From NCBI RefSeq assembly GCF_017349295.1, contig NZ_JAFMPK010000009.1:124001-188000 (forward strand): a DNA stretch of 64,000 nucleotides, written 5' to 3'. The position numbers and the translations under genes are program-made. Source of the DNA: Myceligenerans salitolerans. Lineage in GTDB: Bacteria; Actinomycetota; Actinomycetes; Actinomycetales; Cellulomonadaceae. The number at the start of each line of letters is the position of its first letter. Position 1 is the stretch's first letter. The notes below the pieces were generated by a model that worked only from the letters and a program-made list of their open reading frames with translations, searched no databases and was not told the DNA's origin. Positions 34,905-43,975 of the stretch are shown one piece after another.

Positions 34905-35671
34905 CCACCACGAACACGACCGCGGACAACTCGGTCCTGAGCGGGCGCCATGCCGAGGCCCGGCGCCAGGCGGTCAAGGCCGCCCGCGAGATCATGGTGC
35001 ACTCCGGCGGCACCCGCAGCGTGACGATCGCGGCGGTGGCGAAGGCGCTCAAGTTCACGTCGCCGGCCCTGTACCGGTACTTCCCGGGCGGGCGCGTCGA
35101 CCTGCTGCGTGCCGTGCACCACAGCGTCACCGAGAACCTCGCCGCGCGGATGGTCGTGGCGCGCGACAGGCAGCCGGCCGACGACGTCAGCGCACAGCTT
35201 TACGCCCTCACCCACACGGTGTTCTCCTGGTCGATCGCTCATCCCGGTGAGTTCTCGCTGCTGATGGGGCCCGACTTCCACGAGGTCAGGGAGGGCGCCG
35301 AGCAGACGGACCGCGACATCGCCGGGATCATCGGCGGCGCCTACGTGCCGGCCTTCGTCACACACCTGCGACAGTCCGACCCGGCCTCGTGGCTGCCGCG
35401 CGACGTCGACGTCCCCGCAGACCTGCGCGCCCAGGTCGTGGAGCACTCCCGCACGATCGCGCCGGACATCGAGGTGCCGCTGGGGCTGGGCTATCTGTGG
35501 ATCGTCGCCTGGCGCAGCTTCTTCGGCGTGCTGTGCATGGCCGCGTTCGGGCACCTGTCGTTCGCCTACGGCGACTTCCAGGAACTGTTCGACGACATGA
35601 TGGTCCAGGTGCTGGGTCTGTTCGGCCTGGAGCGGAGCGACCGCGTCGTCCCGGTGACCGAGGCGGCCTGA
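34895..35671 (+). CDS. TetR-family transcriptional regulator
   Basis: 258 residues. The N-terminal helix-turn-helix (SVTIAAVAKALKFTSPALYRYFPGG) is typical, and the C-terminal ligand domain resembles the TetR_C group with WSIAHPGEFSLLMGP. The start may be the ATG at 34895 or the GTG at 34901. It overlaps the DUF3515 gene by 10 bases. The target is unknown; no dyad is obvious immediately upstream. Confidence 0.85.
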   Translation: MPVTTTNTTADNSVLSGRHAEARRQAVKAAREIMVHSGGTRSVTIAAVAKALKFTSPALYRYFPGGRVDLLRAVHHSVTENLAARMVVARDRQPADDVSAQLYALTHTVFSWSIAHPGEFSLLMGPDFHEVREGAEQTDRDIAGIIGGAYVPAFVTHLRQSDPASWLPRDVDVPADLRAQVVEHSRTIAPDIEVPLGLGYLWIVAWRSFFGVLCMAAFGHLSFAYGDFQELFDDMMVQVLGLFGLERSDRVVPVTEAA

Positions 35672-35682
35672 GAGGGACGCGG

Positions 35683-36195
35683 TCAGCGCCGGTAGCGCAG
35701 CTGCGTCAGCGGCTTGCCGCCGATCTCGTCGATGCGCTCGGTGCCGTCGGGCGTGAACCCGTGGCGGCGGTAGAAGTGCTGGGCGCGCTCGTTCTCCTGC
35801 AGGATCCAGAGCGTCACCGACGCACCGTCGGGCACGTGGTTGAGCACCTCGCGCATCAGGTCGCGGGCGACGCCGCTGCCCCACGCGCGCGGATGCAGGT
35901 AGATGGCGTAGATCTCGAGATCGCCGTCCTCGGCGTCCTCGTCGCGCGACGGTCCGACGCTCGTGAACCCGACCGTGCCCCCGCCGGTCTCCGCGACGAG
36001 GATGCGGGTGCCCTCGGCGGCGACGGCGTCCCGCCACAGGGCGGCGCGTTCCTCCGCGTCGAGCGAGGACAGGTACGAGCCGGGAAGGATCTCGGAGTAC
36101 GCTCCCCGCCACGACGCGATGTCGACGCGGGCGATGTCGTCGGCGTCCTCGGCCCTCGCGGGGCGGATGGACACCTCGTCGAGCTGAGCCGCCAT
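35683..36195 (-). CDS. GNAT-family N-acetyltransferase
   Basis: 170 residues, single GNAT domain. IRPARAEDADDIARVDIASW opens the fold; the acetyl-CoA-binding loop is HPRAWGSGVARDLM, and FYRRHGFTPDG is the C-terminal signature. The start is the ATG at 36195 (MAAQLDEV). It is convergent with the TetR gene, 11 bases apart, and lies downstream of rpmB on the same strand, separated by a terminator. The substrate is unknown. Confidence 0.87.
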   Translation of the reverse strand: MAAQLDEVSIRPARAEDADDIARVDIASWRGAYSEILPGSYLSSLDAEERAALWRDAVAAEGTRILVAETGGGTVGFTSVGPSRDEDAEDGDLEIYAIYLHPRAWGSGVARDLMREVLNHVPDGASVTLWILQENERAQHFYRRHGFTPDGTERIDEIGGKPLTQLRYRR

Positions 36196-36397
36196 GGACC
36201 TCACCTTTTCACCGTCGGGATCGTGCGTGCAACAAGCGCCGTGCGACAAGCCGGGGACGGCGTCCAGCCACAGCCTATGCGCAGATCTGGGGGCGCGGAG
36301 ACGGAGACGTGGCGGCGCGGCAGGCCGTGCGGTGCCGCGCGGGGGCGGCCCGACGAGTCCGGTCATCGCGCCCGCCGGGCCGAAGCCGCTGACAGCG

Positions 36398-36435
36398 CGA
36401 CGCCCGCCCGTGGCCGGAGCCGCGGGCGGGCGTCG
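36398..36435 (-). terminator. 13-bp perfect hairpin after rpmB
   Basis: CGACGCCCGCCCG pairs perfectly with CGGGCGGGCGTCG around a 12-base loop, 18 bases beyond the rpmB stop on the minus strand. Confidence 0.8.
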
Positions 36436-36453
36436 AGATACGGATGCTGGGCG

Positions 36454-36651
36454 TCAGGCCGAGACGCGGCGCTGCACCTTGCCGGCCTTGAGGCACGAGG
36501 TGCAGACGTTGACGCGCTTCGGGGTGCCGTTCACCACGGCACGGACGCGCTGGATGTTCGGGTTCCAGCGGCGCTTGGTCCGCACGTGGGAGTGCGAGAC
36601 GTTGTGCCCGAAGCCCGGGCCCTTGCCGCAGACGTCGCAGTTGGCAGCCAC
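36454..36651 (-). CDS. rpmB: 50S ribosomal protein L28 (zinc-binding C+ form)
   Basis: 65 residues from the GTG at 36651 ([15 protein letters not shown]). It keeps both Cys pairs (CDVC and CTSC), so it is the zinc-binding version of L28 rather than the Cys-free paralogue induced under zinc starvation. WNPNIQRV and [15 protein letters not shown] are conserved. It is monocistronic with a strong terminator. Confidence 0.93.
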   Translation of the reverse strand: MAANCDVCGKGPGFGHNVSHSHVRTKRRWNPNIQRVRAVVNGTPKRVNVCTSCLKAGKVQRRVSA

Positions 36652-37048
36652 GGAGTCTCCTGAGTGTCGTGCACGTCCGTGCACACGAGCAGGACGTGGT
36701 GAGTGGTCGTTGAAGGGATCTGCCCTCCGGCCACCGATCCGGTACTCCGGACCCGCGGACGCCGTCGGACAATCACAAGAGCGTACCCGATCCGTACTTC
36801 GGCGCTCAAACCGTACCGGTGTCCCGCGAGCGGGAATGCGTCACACCGGACCGCGTGCTCCGGCCGTGGGTCGCTCCGCGCCGCGACCACCCGCGCCGGT
36901 ACGGTGGATGCCGGCGCGCCCGCGGACCGGGCACGCCGCGCCACCGCGGACCGGCCACGCGGCGTGGCCGGGGAGCGGAGCGCGGGCCGGAGCGGGACGT
37001 GAGGAGATGCCGGATGGGCGCAGCGGACCGAACCGACGGAGGGCAGGG
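36652..37048. other. divergent intergenic region rpmB / DAK2 gene
   Basis: 397 bases without a supported gene. On the minus strand TTGAGC (complement at 36804-36809) and TACGCT (complement at 36780-36785), 18 bases apart, make a good promoter for rpmB with a leader of about 120 bases. The remaining 200 bases toward the DAK2 gene are very GC-rich and contain no clear element. Confidence 0.5.
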
Positions 37049-38632
37049 GTGACGGAGATCGACGCGGGTCTCGTGCGCAGATGGGTCCGTGGTGCGACGG
37101 ACGCGCTGCGCCGGGAACGGGCCGCCCTCGACCGGGTCAACGTGTTCCCCGTGGCCGATGCCGATACGGGCACCAACCTGTACCTCACGCTGCGTGAGGG
37201 TGAGCACGCCGTCCGCGCGGCGCCCGACGACGCGACCGGTGTCGAGCTGCTCGCCGCCGCGGCGCGTGCCGCGCTGCTCGGAGCGCGCGGCAACTCGGGC
37301 GTCATCCTCTCCGAGTGGCTGCGGGGCACGGCGCTGGAGGCCCGCCGGGGCGCCACCGCCGCCACGATCCTCGAGGAGGCGGCGCGGTCGGCGCGCGCGG
37401 CCGTCGCCAGCCCCGCCGACGGGACGATCCTCACCGCCGCCGACGCCGCCGCGACCGCCGGCCGGGCCGCCGAGGACGCCGGGGGAGGCCCGGGCGCGGT
37501 CGCACGTGCCGCCGTCGGCGCCGCGCGCGAGGCCGCCCGCACCAGCATGACGGAGCACCCGGTCCTGGCCGCGGCCGGGGTCCTCGATGCCGGCGCCTGC
37601 GGACTCGTCCTCGTGCTCGGCGCGTTCGTCGCGGCGGCGGTGTCAGACAGCCCGGGCACGATGGAACGCGTGAGTCTCGACCTGATCGTCCGGCCGGGCC
37701 GCGGCGCGGCCTACGTCCCGCCCGAACCCGTGTCCCCGGACGCCTCCGCCCTCACCGGACCGGGCGGCCTCGAACTGATGTTCGTCCTGACCCGGGGTGC
37801 CGCGGGCGCCGAACACGTCGCGCCCCGCCTGCGCTCCCGGCTCGAGGAGATCGGCGACTCCGTCGTCGTGGTGGGCGGCGACACGGGGGCCGAGACGGCG
37901 GTCTGGCAGGCGCACGTCCATACCGACCGGCTGCCGGACGCCCTCGACGTCGCCGCCGGGATCGCGGGCACCGGCACGCTCGCGCAGGTCCACGTGCGGC
38001 ACCTCGAGGCGGCCGACCCGCACGAGTGGGGCGTCGTCGCCCTCACCGGCGCCCCGGCGCTGGCCGCCGACCTCGCCCATGCCGGCGCGGTCGTGCTGCT
38101 CACGGGCGGCTTCGGCGCCACGGTCGACACCGTCACCCCGGACGACGTGCAGCGCGCCGCGGCCTCCACCGGCGCCCGGCGCGCCCTCCTGCTCGGCGAC
38201 ACCGCGGGAGCGTCCCTCGACGGCGACCCCGGCCCCGGGCGTGGCGGCGGCGACCTGGACGAGATCATCGTCCTGGACGCACCGACCGACGTGCACGTCG
38301 TCGTGGCGCTCGCGGCCCTCGGCACGGCTCCGGGCGGCGTCACGCCGCGGGAGGCGGCCGAATCGGCACTGGCCGGGCTGCGTGTCGCCCGCCCGGTGGA
38401 CGCCGGTGAGGCCGGGCAGGCGCTCGCCCGGCTGGTGGGCCCGGCCGACGCCGCCCGCCGGCCGGAGGTGGTCACGGCGCTCCTGGACGACGACGCCGCA
38501 CCGGTGGCGGACGAACTGGCGGCGGCGGTCACCCGGGTGGCTCCCGCCGCGGAACTGGTCGCCCTGCCCACGGGCCGTCCGGGCAGGACGGTGCACCTGG
38601 GCGTCGAGACCGCGCCCCGGGAGGGCGTGTGA
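37049..38632 (+). CDS. DAK2 domain protein, fatty-acid kinase FakA / DhaL-like
   Basis: 527 residues. The N-terminal DhaL-type domain binds Mg-ATP: VNVFPVADADTGTNLYLTL holds the metal-binding Asp cluster and LLGARGNSGVILSEWLRG the second signature. The C-terminal half is a FakA-like/DegV-related region. By homology it phosphorylates fatty acids bound to a FakB (DegV) partner, which is not encoded here. I use the GTG at 37049 (VTEIDAGL), with GGAGG upstream; an ATG at 37007 has a ribosome site touching it. It overlaps recG by 4 bases, the usual DAK-recG arrangement in gram-positive bacteria. Confidence 0.85.
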   Translation: MTEIDAGLVRRWVRGATDALRRERAALDRVNVFPVADADTGTNLYLTLREGEHAVRAAPDDATGVELLAAAARAALLGARGNSGVILSEWLRGTALEARRGATAATILEEAARSARAAVASPADGTILTAADAAATAGRAAEDAGGGPGAVARAAVGAAREAARTSMTEHPVLAAAGVLDAGACGLVLVLGAFVAAAVSDSPGTMERVSLDLIVRPGRGAAYVPPEPVSPDASALTGPGGLELMFVLTRGAAGAEHVAPRLRSRLEEIGDSVVVVGGDTGAETAVWQAHVHTDRLPDALDVAAGIAGTGTLAQVHVRHLEAADPHEWGVVALTGAPALAADLAHAGAVVLLTGGFGATVDTVTPDDVQRAAASTGARRALLLGDTAGASLDGDPGPGRGGGDLDEIIVLDAPTDVHVVVALAALGTAPGGVTPREAAESALAGLRVARPVDAGEAGQALARLVGPADAARRPEVVTALLDDDAAPVADELAAAVTRVAPAAELVALPTGRPGRTVHLGVETAPREGV

Positions 38633-40920
38633 CGTCCCGGGCCCGGCTGGACGAGCCGCTGTCGCGTGCTCTCGGCCAGGCGCGCGGCAAGAACCCGCTG
38701 TCGAAGCTCGGGCTGGAGACGGTGGGCGACCTGATCGGCCACTACCCGCGGCGTTACGACGATCCGGGCCGTCTGACCGACATCAGCCTGCTGCGCGCCG
38801 GCGAGCACGTCACCGTGATGGCGCGCGTCGTGCAGGCCACCGTCCGGTCGATGCGGAACCGCAGGGGCGCGCTGCTGGAGGCCGTCATCACCGACGGCAG
38901 GCACCGGCTCTCCCTGACGTTCTTCGGCAAGCACCGAGGCTCCCTCTACGCGCACGAGCAGCGGCTCGTGCCGGGCAGCACCGGCCTGTTCACCGGTACC
39001 GTCGGGCTGTACCGCGGCGAGCGGCAGCTCACGCATCCGGCGTTCCTCATGATGGGCGAGGAGGACCTGGCCTCGGACGAGGACATGCTCGCCGAGGCGG
39101 CCCGCCCCATCCCGATCTACCCGGCCACCGCCACCGTGCCCAGCTGGAAGATCGCCAAGGCCGTGCGCACCGTCCTGGACACCCTGACGGATGCCGACGT
39201 CCCCGATCCCGTGCCGCTCGAGGTGCGCGCACGGGCAGGGCTGCCCGAACGCCTCGCCGCGCTGCGCAGGGTGCACCGGCCCGACACCATGGCCGACGTC
39301 CGTGCGGGACAGCACCGGCTGCGGTTCGAGGAGGCGTTCGTGCTGCAGGCAGCCCTCGCCAAGCGGCGCGCGCTCGCGACGGGGCGGCCCGCGACGCCGC
39401 GCCCGCCCGCCGGTCCCGGCGCCACCCGGGGGAGCCTGCTCGCCGACCTCGACGCCCGGCTGCCCTTCGAGCTCACGGCCGGGCAGCGGGAGGTGGGCGA
39501 CGAGATCAGCGCGGAGCTCGCCACCGCTCGGCCGATGCAACGCCTCCTGCAGGGTGAGGTCGGCTCCGGCAAGACGGTGGTCGCGCTGCGCGCCATGCTG
39601 CAGGTGGTCGACGCCGGGGGCCAGGCGGCCCTGCTCGCGCCCACCGAGGTGCTCGCCGCCCAGCACGCCCGCACGCTGCGCACCCTGCTCGGGCCGCTGG
39701 CCGAGGGCGGGATGCTGGGCGGGGCGGCGAACGCCACCCGTGTCGCTCTCCTGACCGGCTCCCTCGGGGCGAAGGCGAAGAAGGAGGCCCTGCTCGCCGC
39801 AGCGAGCGGCGAGGCGGGGATCGTCGTGGGCACCCACGCGCTGCTGTCGGAGCACGTACGGTTCGCCGACCTCGGACTGGTCGTGGTGGACGAGCAGCAC
39901 CGGTTCGGGGTCGAGCAGCGTGACCGGTTGCGGGACAAGGCGAGTGCGGCCCCGCACCTGCTGGTCATGACCGCCACCCCGATCCCGCGCACCGTCGCGA
40001 TGACCGTGTTCGGCGACCTGGCCACGTCGTCCCTCACCGAGGTGCCCGCCGGCCGTGCGGGAGTGACCACGCACGTCGTCCCGGCGGGCAACGCACGGTG
40101 GATGGACCGCACGTGGGCACGGGTCCGCGAGGAGGTCGACCGGGGCGGTCGCGCCTACGTCGTGTGCCCGAGGATCCACCCGGACGACGACGGCGGCGGC
40201 GAGGACGGGATGGAGGCGGTGCCGCCTCCCGCCTCCGGGCCGGGCGGGGACGACGACAGCGGGCCCGGGCCCCTCCTCGACCCCGGCGCGCCACCCGCCG
40301 CCGCGCCGCTGCGAGCCGTGCTGGAGGTCGTCGAGGAGCTGCGCGGCCGCGAACAGCTCGCGGGCGTCGAGATCGGCGTCCTCCACGGGCAGCTCCCGCC
40401 CGCCGACAAGGACGACGCCATGGCGCGGTTCGCGTCGGGCGAGACGCCGGTGCTCGTGTCGACCACCGTGGTCGAGGTCGGCGTCGACGTCCCCGAGGCG
40501 ACCGTCATGGTGATCCTCGACGCCGACCGGTTCGGCCTGTCCCAGCTCCACCAGCTGCGCGGCCGTGTCGGGCGAGGCGCCGCCCCGGGCCTGTGCCTGC
40601 TCGTCTCCGACGCGCCGCCGGACTCCACCGCGGGGACGCGCCTCGAGGCGATGGTGCGCACCACCGACGGCTTCGAGCTCGCGAACACCGATCTGGAACT
40701 GCGCGACGAGGGGGACGTCCTCGGCGCCGCCCAGTCCGGTCGGTCGAGCTCCCTGCGCCTGCTGCGCGTGGTCAAGGACGCGAAGCTCATCGAGCAGGCG
40801 CGCACCGAGGCGGTCGGCGTCGTCACGGCCGACCCGGACCTGCACTACGCCCCCGAGCTCGCGGCCGCCATCGCCGAGCACCTCGACGCCGAGCAGGAGG
40901 AGTTCCTGGAGCGGGCGTAG
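38629..40920 (+). CDS. recG: ATP-dependent DNA helicase RecG
   Basis: 763 residues. It remodels stalled replication forks and Holliday junctions. The N-terminal wedge/OB domain is followed by helicase motifs: Walker A GEVGSGKTVVALRAM, the DEAH-like DEQHRFG, MTATPIPRT, and the C-terminal LHQLRGRVGRG. A Gly/Asp/Pro-rich insertion of about 45 residues (around 520-560) lies between the two helicase lobes, longer than in E. coli but not unusual in actinobacteria. The GTG start overlaps the DAK2 stop. Confidence 0.94.
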   Translation: MTSRARLDEPLSRALGQARGKNPLSKLGLETVGDLIGHYPRRYDDPGRLTDISLLRAGEHVTVMARVVQATVRSMRNRRGALLEAVITDGRHRLSLTFFGKHRGSLYAHEQRLVPGSTGLFTGTVGLYRGERQLTHPAFLMMGEEDLASDEDMLAEAARPIPIYPATATVPSWKIAKAVRTVLDTLTDADVPDPVPLEVRARAGLPERLAALRRVHRPDTMADVRAGQHRLRFEEAFVLQAALAKRRALATGRPATPRPPAGPGATRGSLLADLDARLPFELTAGQREVGDEISAELATARPMQRLLQGEVGSGKTVVALRAMLQVVDAGGQAALLAPTEVLAAQHARTLRTLLGPLAEGGMLGGAANATRVALLTGSLGAKAKKEALLAAASGEAGIVVGTHALLSEHVRFADLGLVVVDEQHRFGVEQRDRLRDKASAAPHLLVMTATPIPRTVAMTVFGDLATSSLTEVPAGRAGVTTHVVPAGNARWMDRTWARVREEVDRGGRAYVVCPRIHPDDDGGGEDGMEAVPPPASGPGGDDDSGPGPLLDPGAPPAAAPLRAVLEVVEELRGREQLAGVEIGVLHGQLPPADKDDAMARFASGETPVLVSTTVVEVGVDVPEATVMVILDADRFGLSQLHQLRGRVGRGAAPGLCLLVSDAPPDSTAGTRLEAMVRTTDGFELANTDLELRDEGDVLGAAQSGRSSSLRLLRVVKDAKLIEQARTEAVGVVTADPDLHYAPELAAAIAEHLDAEQEEFLERA

Positions 40921-40955
40921 CCCCGGTCGATCCGACCCGAGTAGAGTCCGCGCCC

Positions 40956-41954
40956 GTGAGCGACCACCAGCACGCCCGCCCCCGCCGGCGACGGCACCGT
41001 CGCGAGCCGCGTCCGCGCGGGACTGCGTGGTCACGCGGGATCGTGCTCGCCGTGCTGCAGCTCCTCCTGGCCGTGGCACTCCTGTTCCACGACCAGCTCC
41101 CCGGCTCCCTCGGCCTGGCGAGCCTCGTCGCCTCGGTCCTGCCGTGGCTCGGCGCGTTCGCCGCACTGCTGCTCGTCCTGGGCCTCGCGCGCCGGTCGGC
41201 CACCGCGACGCTCGCCTTCCTCCTGCCGGCCGCTGCCTGGGGCTGGGTCCTCTGGCCCCGCCTGGCCGCCGAACCCGTCCCGAGCGACGATCTCACGGTG
41301 GTCCAGCACAACGTCAGCGACGAGAACCGGGACATCGCCGGAACGGTGGGCGTCCTGCTCGGCGCCGGCCCTGACGTCGTCGTCCTGGAAGAGGTCACGC
41401 CCCCGCTCGTCGAGCAGTACACGCGAGCGTTCGGCGACGCCCTTCCCCACCGGGAGGTCCACGGCACGGTCGGCGTCTGGTCCGTCCACCCCCTCCGGGA
41501 CGCGGAAGCCGTGGATCTGCGGCCCGACGGCGCCGGCCCGGGCTGGAACCGGGGGATGCGCGTCACCGTGCTCCCCGCCGGGGACACGCCCGGGGTCACC
41601 GTCTACGCGGTGCACCTGCCGTCCATGAGACTCAGCCCTGCCGGACTCGACGTCGCGGCCCGTGACCAGAGCATCGGACTGCTCGCGGACGCCCTGGCCG
41701 CCGACGGGTCCGACGCCGTCGTCGTGGCCGGCGACCTGAACGCGACCCCCGACGACCCGGCGCTCGCCCCGGTCACCGCCCTGGTGTCCGAACCGCGGCA
41801 CGGCTTCGGGTTCACCTTCCCGGCACGGCTCCCGGCGGTCTCGATCGACCACGTGCTCGCTCGCGGCGCCCGGGTCACCGAGGTCCGCGTCCTGGACCGG
41901 ACCGGCAGCGACCACCTGCCCGTGGCCGCGTCCGTGGACCTGCCGTGGTCGTAG
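40956..41954 (+). CDS. membrane-anchored endonuclease/exonuclease/phosphatase family protein
   Basis: 332 residues. Three hydrophobic helices (about 25-45, 50-70 and 75-95) tether a C-terminal EEP domain. Catalytic motifs are VVQHNVSDEN, VLEEV, VVAGDLNATPDD and IDHVL with a final GSDHLPV. Members hydrolyse phosphodiesters in nucleic acids or lipids; the substrate here is unknown. TAGAGT at 40942-40947 stands 8 bases before the GTG, a leaderless-type promoter. It lies between recG and rsmD. Confidence 0.82.
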   Translation: MSDHQHARPRRRRHRREPRPRGTAWSRGIVLAVLQLLLAVALLFHDQLPGSLGLASLVASVLPWLGAFAALLLVLGLARRSATATLAFLLPAAAWGWVLWPRLAAEPVPSDDLTVVQHNVSDENRDIAGTVGVLLGAGPDVVVLEEVTPPLVEQYTRAFGDALPHREVHGTVGVWSVHPLRDAEAVDLRPDGAGPGWNRGMRVTVLPAGDTPGVTVYAVHLPSMRLSPAGLDVAARDQSIGLLADALAADGSDAVVVAGDLNATPDDPALAPVTALVSEPRHGFGFTFPARLPAVSIDHVLARGARVTEVRVLDRTGSDHLPVAASVDLPWS

Positions 41955-41978
41955 CGCCGCCACCGTAAACTCTCGCCC

Positions 41979-42563
41979 GTGAGGATCGTCGCGGGAAGCC
42001 TGGGCGGACGCACGCTCGTCGTGCCACCGAAGGGCACCAGACCCACCAGCGATCGCGTGCGCGAGGCGATCTTCTCCCGCCTCGACCACCTCGACGTGCT
42101 CGACGGCGCGCGCGTGCTCGACCTCTACGCCGGGTCCGGCGCGCTCGGCCTCGAGGCCGCCAGCCGCGGTGCCCGGCACGTGACCCTCGTGGACTCCGCG
42201 CGCGCAGCCGTGGCCGCGGCACGCAAGAACGTCGCCGACCTCGGCCTCGCGCCGCGTGTGCGGGTCGTGGCCGGCCCCGCGGAGCGGTACACTGGCGCGC
42301 TCGCGGACGCCCCGCACCCGTCCGGTGACCGCCTCGACCTGGTGTTCCTCGACCCGCCCTACGACCTGTCCGACGACGGTCTCGCCCGGGTGCTGCGTGA
42401 TCTCGCCGCGCCGGGGGTGCTGGCCCCCGGCGCCGTCGTCGTCGTCGAACGGTCGGCCAGGAGCCCCGAACCGGCCTGGCCGGACGGCCTGGCGCCGTTC
42501 GGCAGGAAGCCCTACGGCGAGACCGTGGTGCACTACGCGGAGCCCGCGGACCCGACGCCGTAG
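41979..42563 (+). CDS. rsmD: 16S rRNA (guanine(966)-N2)-methyltransferase
   Basis: 194 residues. It methylates G966 of 16S rRNA. MRIVAGSLGGRTL at the N-terminus, TRPTSDRVREAIFSRL, the SAM motif LDLYAGSGALGLEA and the catalytic LDPPYD are all present. The GTG at 41979 follows TAAACT (41966-41971) by 7 bases. coaD follows 10 bases after its stop, the conserved rsmD-coaD pair. Confidence 0.94.
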   Translation: MRIVAGSLGGRTLVVPPKGTRPTSDRVREAIFSRLDHLDVLDGARVLDLYAGSGALGLEAASRGARHVTLVDSARAAVAAARKNVADLGLAPRVRVVAGPAERYTGALADAPHPSGDRLDLVFLDPPYDLSDDGLARVLRDLAAPGVLAPGAVVVVERSARSPEPAWPDGLAPFGRKPYGETVVHYAEPADPTP

Positions 42564-42573
42564 GGTGAGCGCC

Positions 42574-43110
42574 ATGACCATCGCTGTGTGCCCGGGCTCC
42601 TTCGACCCGATCACCCTCGGCCACCTCGACGTGGTGCGCAGGGCACGGACGCTGTTCGACCGTGTGATCGTCGCCGTGGCCAGGAACCCCGGCAAGTCGG
42701 GACTCCTCGACCTGGACGCCCGCGCGGCCCTGGCCCGCACGGCCGTCGCCGCCGACCCGGTCACCGCGGACGTCGAGGTGGGTGTGGCCGACGGCCTGCT
42801 CGTCGACTTCTGCCGGGAGGTGGGGGCGACCGCGGTCGTGAAGGGGCTGCGCGGAGGCGCGGACTTCGACGCGGAGCTGCCGATGGCGTTGATGAACCGG
42901 CACCTGTCGGGCGTCGAGACCGTGTTCGTCGTCGCCGACCAGGCGTACGCGCACATCGCGTCGTCGCTGGTGAAGGACATCGCGCGGAACGGCGGCGAGA
43001 TCGGCGACCTCGTGCCGCCCGGAGTCGCCGACGCCGTCCGCGCGGCCGTCGGCCGAGGCGTGTCGGATCACACCCGGGCCGGGCGGACAGGAACCGGGCC
43101 GATGCCGTAA
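42574..43110 (+). CDS. coaD: pantetheine-phosphate adenylyltransferase
   Basis: 178 residues. It adenylates 4'-phosphopantetheine to dephospho-CoA. CPGSFDPITLGHLDVV holds the TxGH nucleotide motif, VVKGLRGGADFDAELPMALMN is characteristic, and AHIASSLVKDIA corresponds to the ISSxxVRE signature. The tail beyond about residue 160 is slightly extended. TAGGGT at 42561-42566 precedes the ATG by 7 bases. Confidence 0.94.
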   Translation: MTIAVCPGSFDPITLGHLDVVRRARTLFDRVIVAVARNPGKSGLLDLDARAALARTAVAADPVTADVEVGVADGLLVDFCREVGATAVVKGLRGGADFDAELPMALMNRHLSGVETVFVVADQAYAHIASSLVKDIARNGGEIGDLVPPGVADAVRAAVGRGVSDHTRAGRTGTGPMP

Positions 43111-43178
43111 GATTGCAGGCTGGTCCTGCATGGATCGCCATCCTGCAACCGATCCCGCATTCCATCCCGCATCCCATC

Positions 43179-43778
43179 GTGTCTCCGGAGCCTGTCATCA
43201 CTCTCGACCCGCGCTCGCCGTTCGTGCTCGACACGCACGAGCTCTCCCGGCGTCCCGGCACCATGCGCACGCACAGCGCCACGGTGCAGGTGCCGTCTGC
43301 CGTGGGTACCCCCGTGGTGGCCGTGCCCGAGGGCGCCGACCTGGAGCTGGATCTGCGGCTCGAGGCCGTCATGGAGGGTGTGCTGATCTCCGGCGCGGTC
43401 CGTGGCGAGGCGGTCGGCGAGTGCGTCCGCTGCCTCGACGAGGTCCGGATCGACGTCGACGCGCCGGTGCAGGAGCTCTTCGCCTATCCCGAGCGCGCCG
43501 AGGCGGGGGCCGCCGCCGGCGACGACGAGGTCGAGGACGAGGAGTCCGTCCTGGAGAACGACCTCGCCGACATCGAGCCCGCATTGCGAGATTCGGTGGT
43601 CACTGCACTACCATTTCAACCGCTGTGTCGTCCGGACTGCCCGGGCCTGTGCTCCGAGTGCGGTGCACGCCTGGCCGACGACCCCGGCCACCATCATGAT
43701 CAGGTCGACCCTCGCTGGTCGGCGCTGCAGAGCATGCTCGAATCCACGAGCGTGTCCGACGAGACGAAAGAGAGCTGA
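43179..43778 (+). CDS. DUF177 (YceD-like) protein
   Basis: 199 residues from a GTG start (VSPEPVITLD). It is the rpmF-linked DUF177 protein, conserved beside L32 and associated with rRNA metabolism. Visible features are GECVRCLDEVRIDV, an acidic stretch (GDDEVEDEESVLEND) and the C-terminal Cys cluster LCRPDCPGLCSECG. The leader upstream contains a GCAGG/CCTGC hairpin and a TAAGAT -10-like element near 43107. rpmF begins 2 bases after its stop. Confidence 0.88.
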   Translation: MSPEPVITLDPRSPFVLDTHELSRRPGTMRTHSATVQVPSAVGTPVVAVPEGADLELDLRLEAVMEGVLISGAVRGEAVGECVRCLDEVRIDVDAPVQELFAYPERAEAGAAAGDDEVEDEESVLENDLADIEPALRDSVVTALPFQPLCRPDCPGLCSECGARLADDPGHHHDQVDPRWSALQSMLESTSVSDETKES

Positions 43779-43780
43779 CC

Positions 43781-43975
43781 GTGGCTGTTCCGAAGCGCAA
43801 GATGTCGCGCAGCAACACCCGTGCGCGTCGTTCGCAGTGGAAGACCACCGCGGCGACCCTCACCACCTGCCCGTCGTGCCAGGCTGACAAGCTGCAGCAC
43901 ACCGCGTGCCCGACGTGCGGGGCGTACAAGGGCCGTACCTACCGCGACGCCCTGAAGACCGTCAACGCGGGTTGA
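43781..43975 (+). CDS. rpmF: 50S ribosomal protein L32
   Basis: 64 residues from a GTG start (VAVPKRKMSRSNTRARRSQW). The zinc ribbon is intact with CPSC and CPTC pairs. Its stop (TGA at 43973-43975) overlaps the rnc ATG by one base, so the DUF177-rpmF-rnc-mutM genes form a tight operon. Confidence 0.95.
   Translation: MAVPKRKMSRSNTRARRSQWKTTAATLTTCPSCQADKLQHTACPTCGAYKGRTYRDALKTVNAG

Noticed and set aside
37711-41166. 1151-codon open frame on the minus strand
   Set aside because: It is antisense to the DAK2 gene, recG and the EEP gene, which all show clear family motifs. Long antisense frames are common in very high-GC DNA; this one is Arg/Gly/Pro-rich with no domain.
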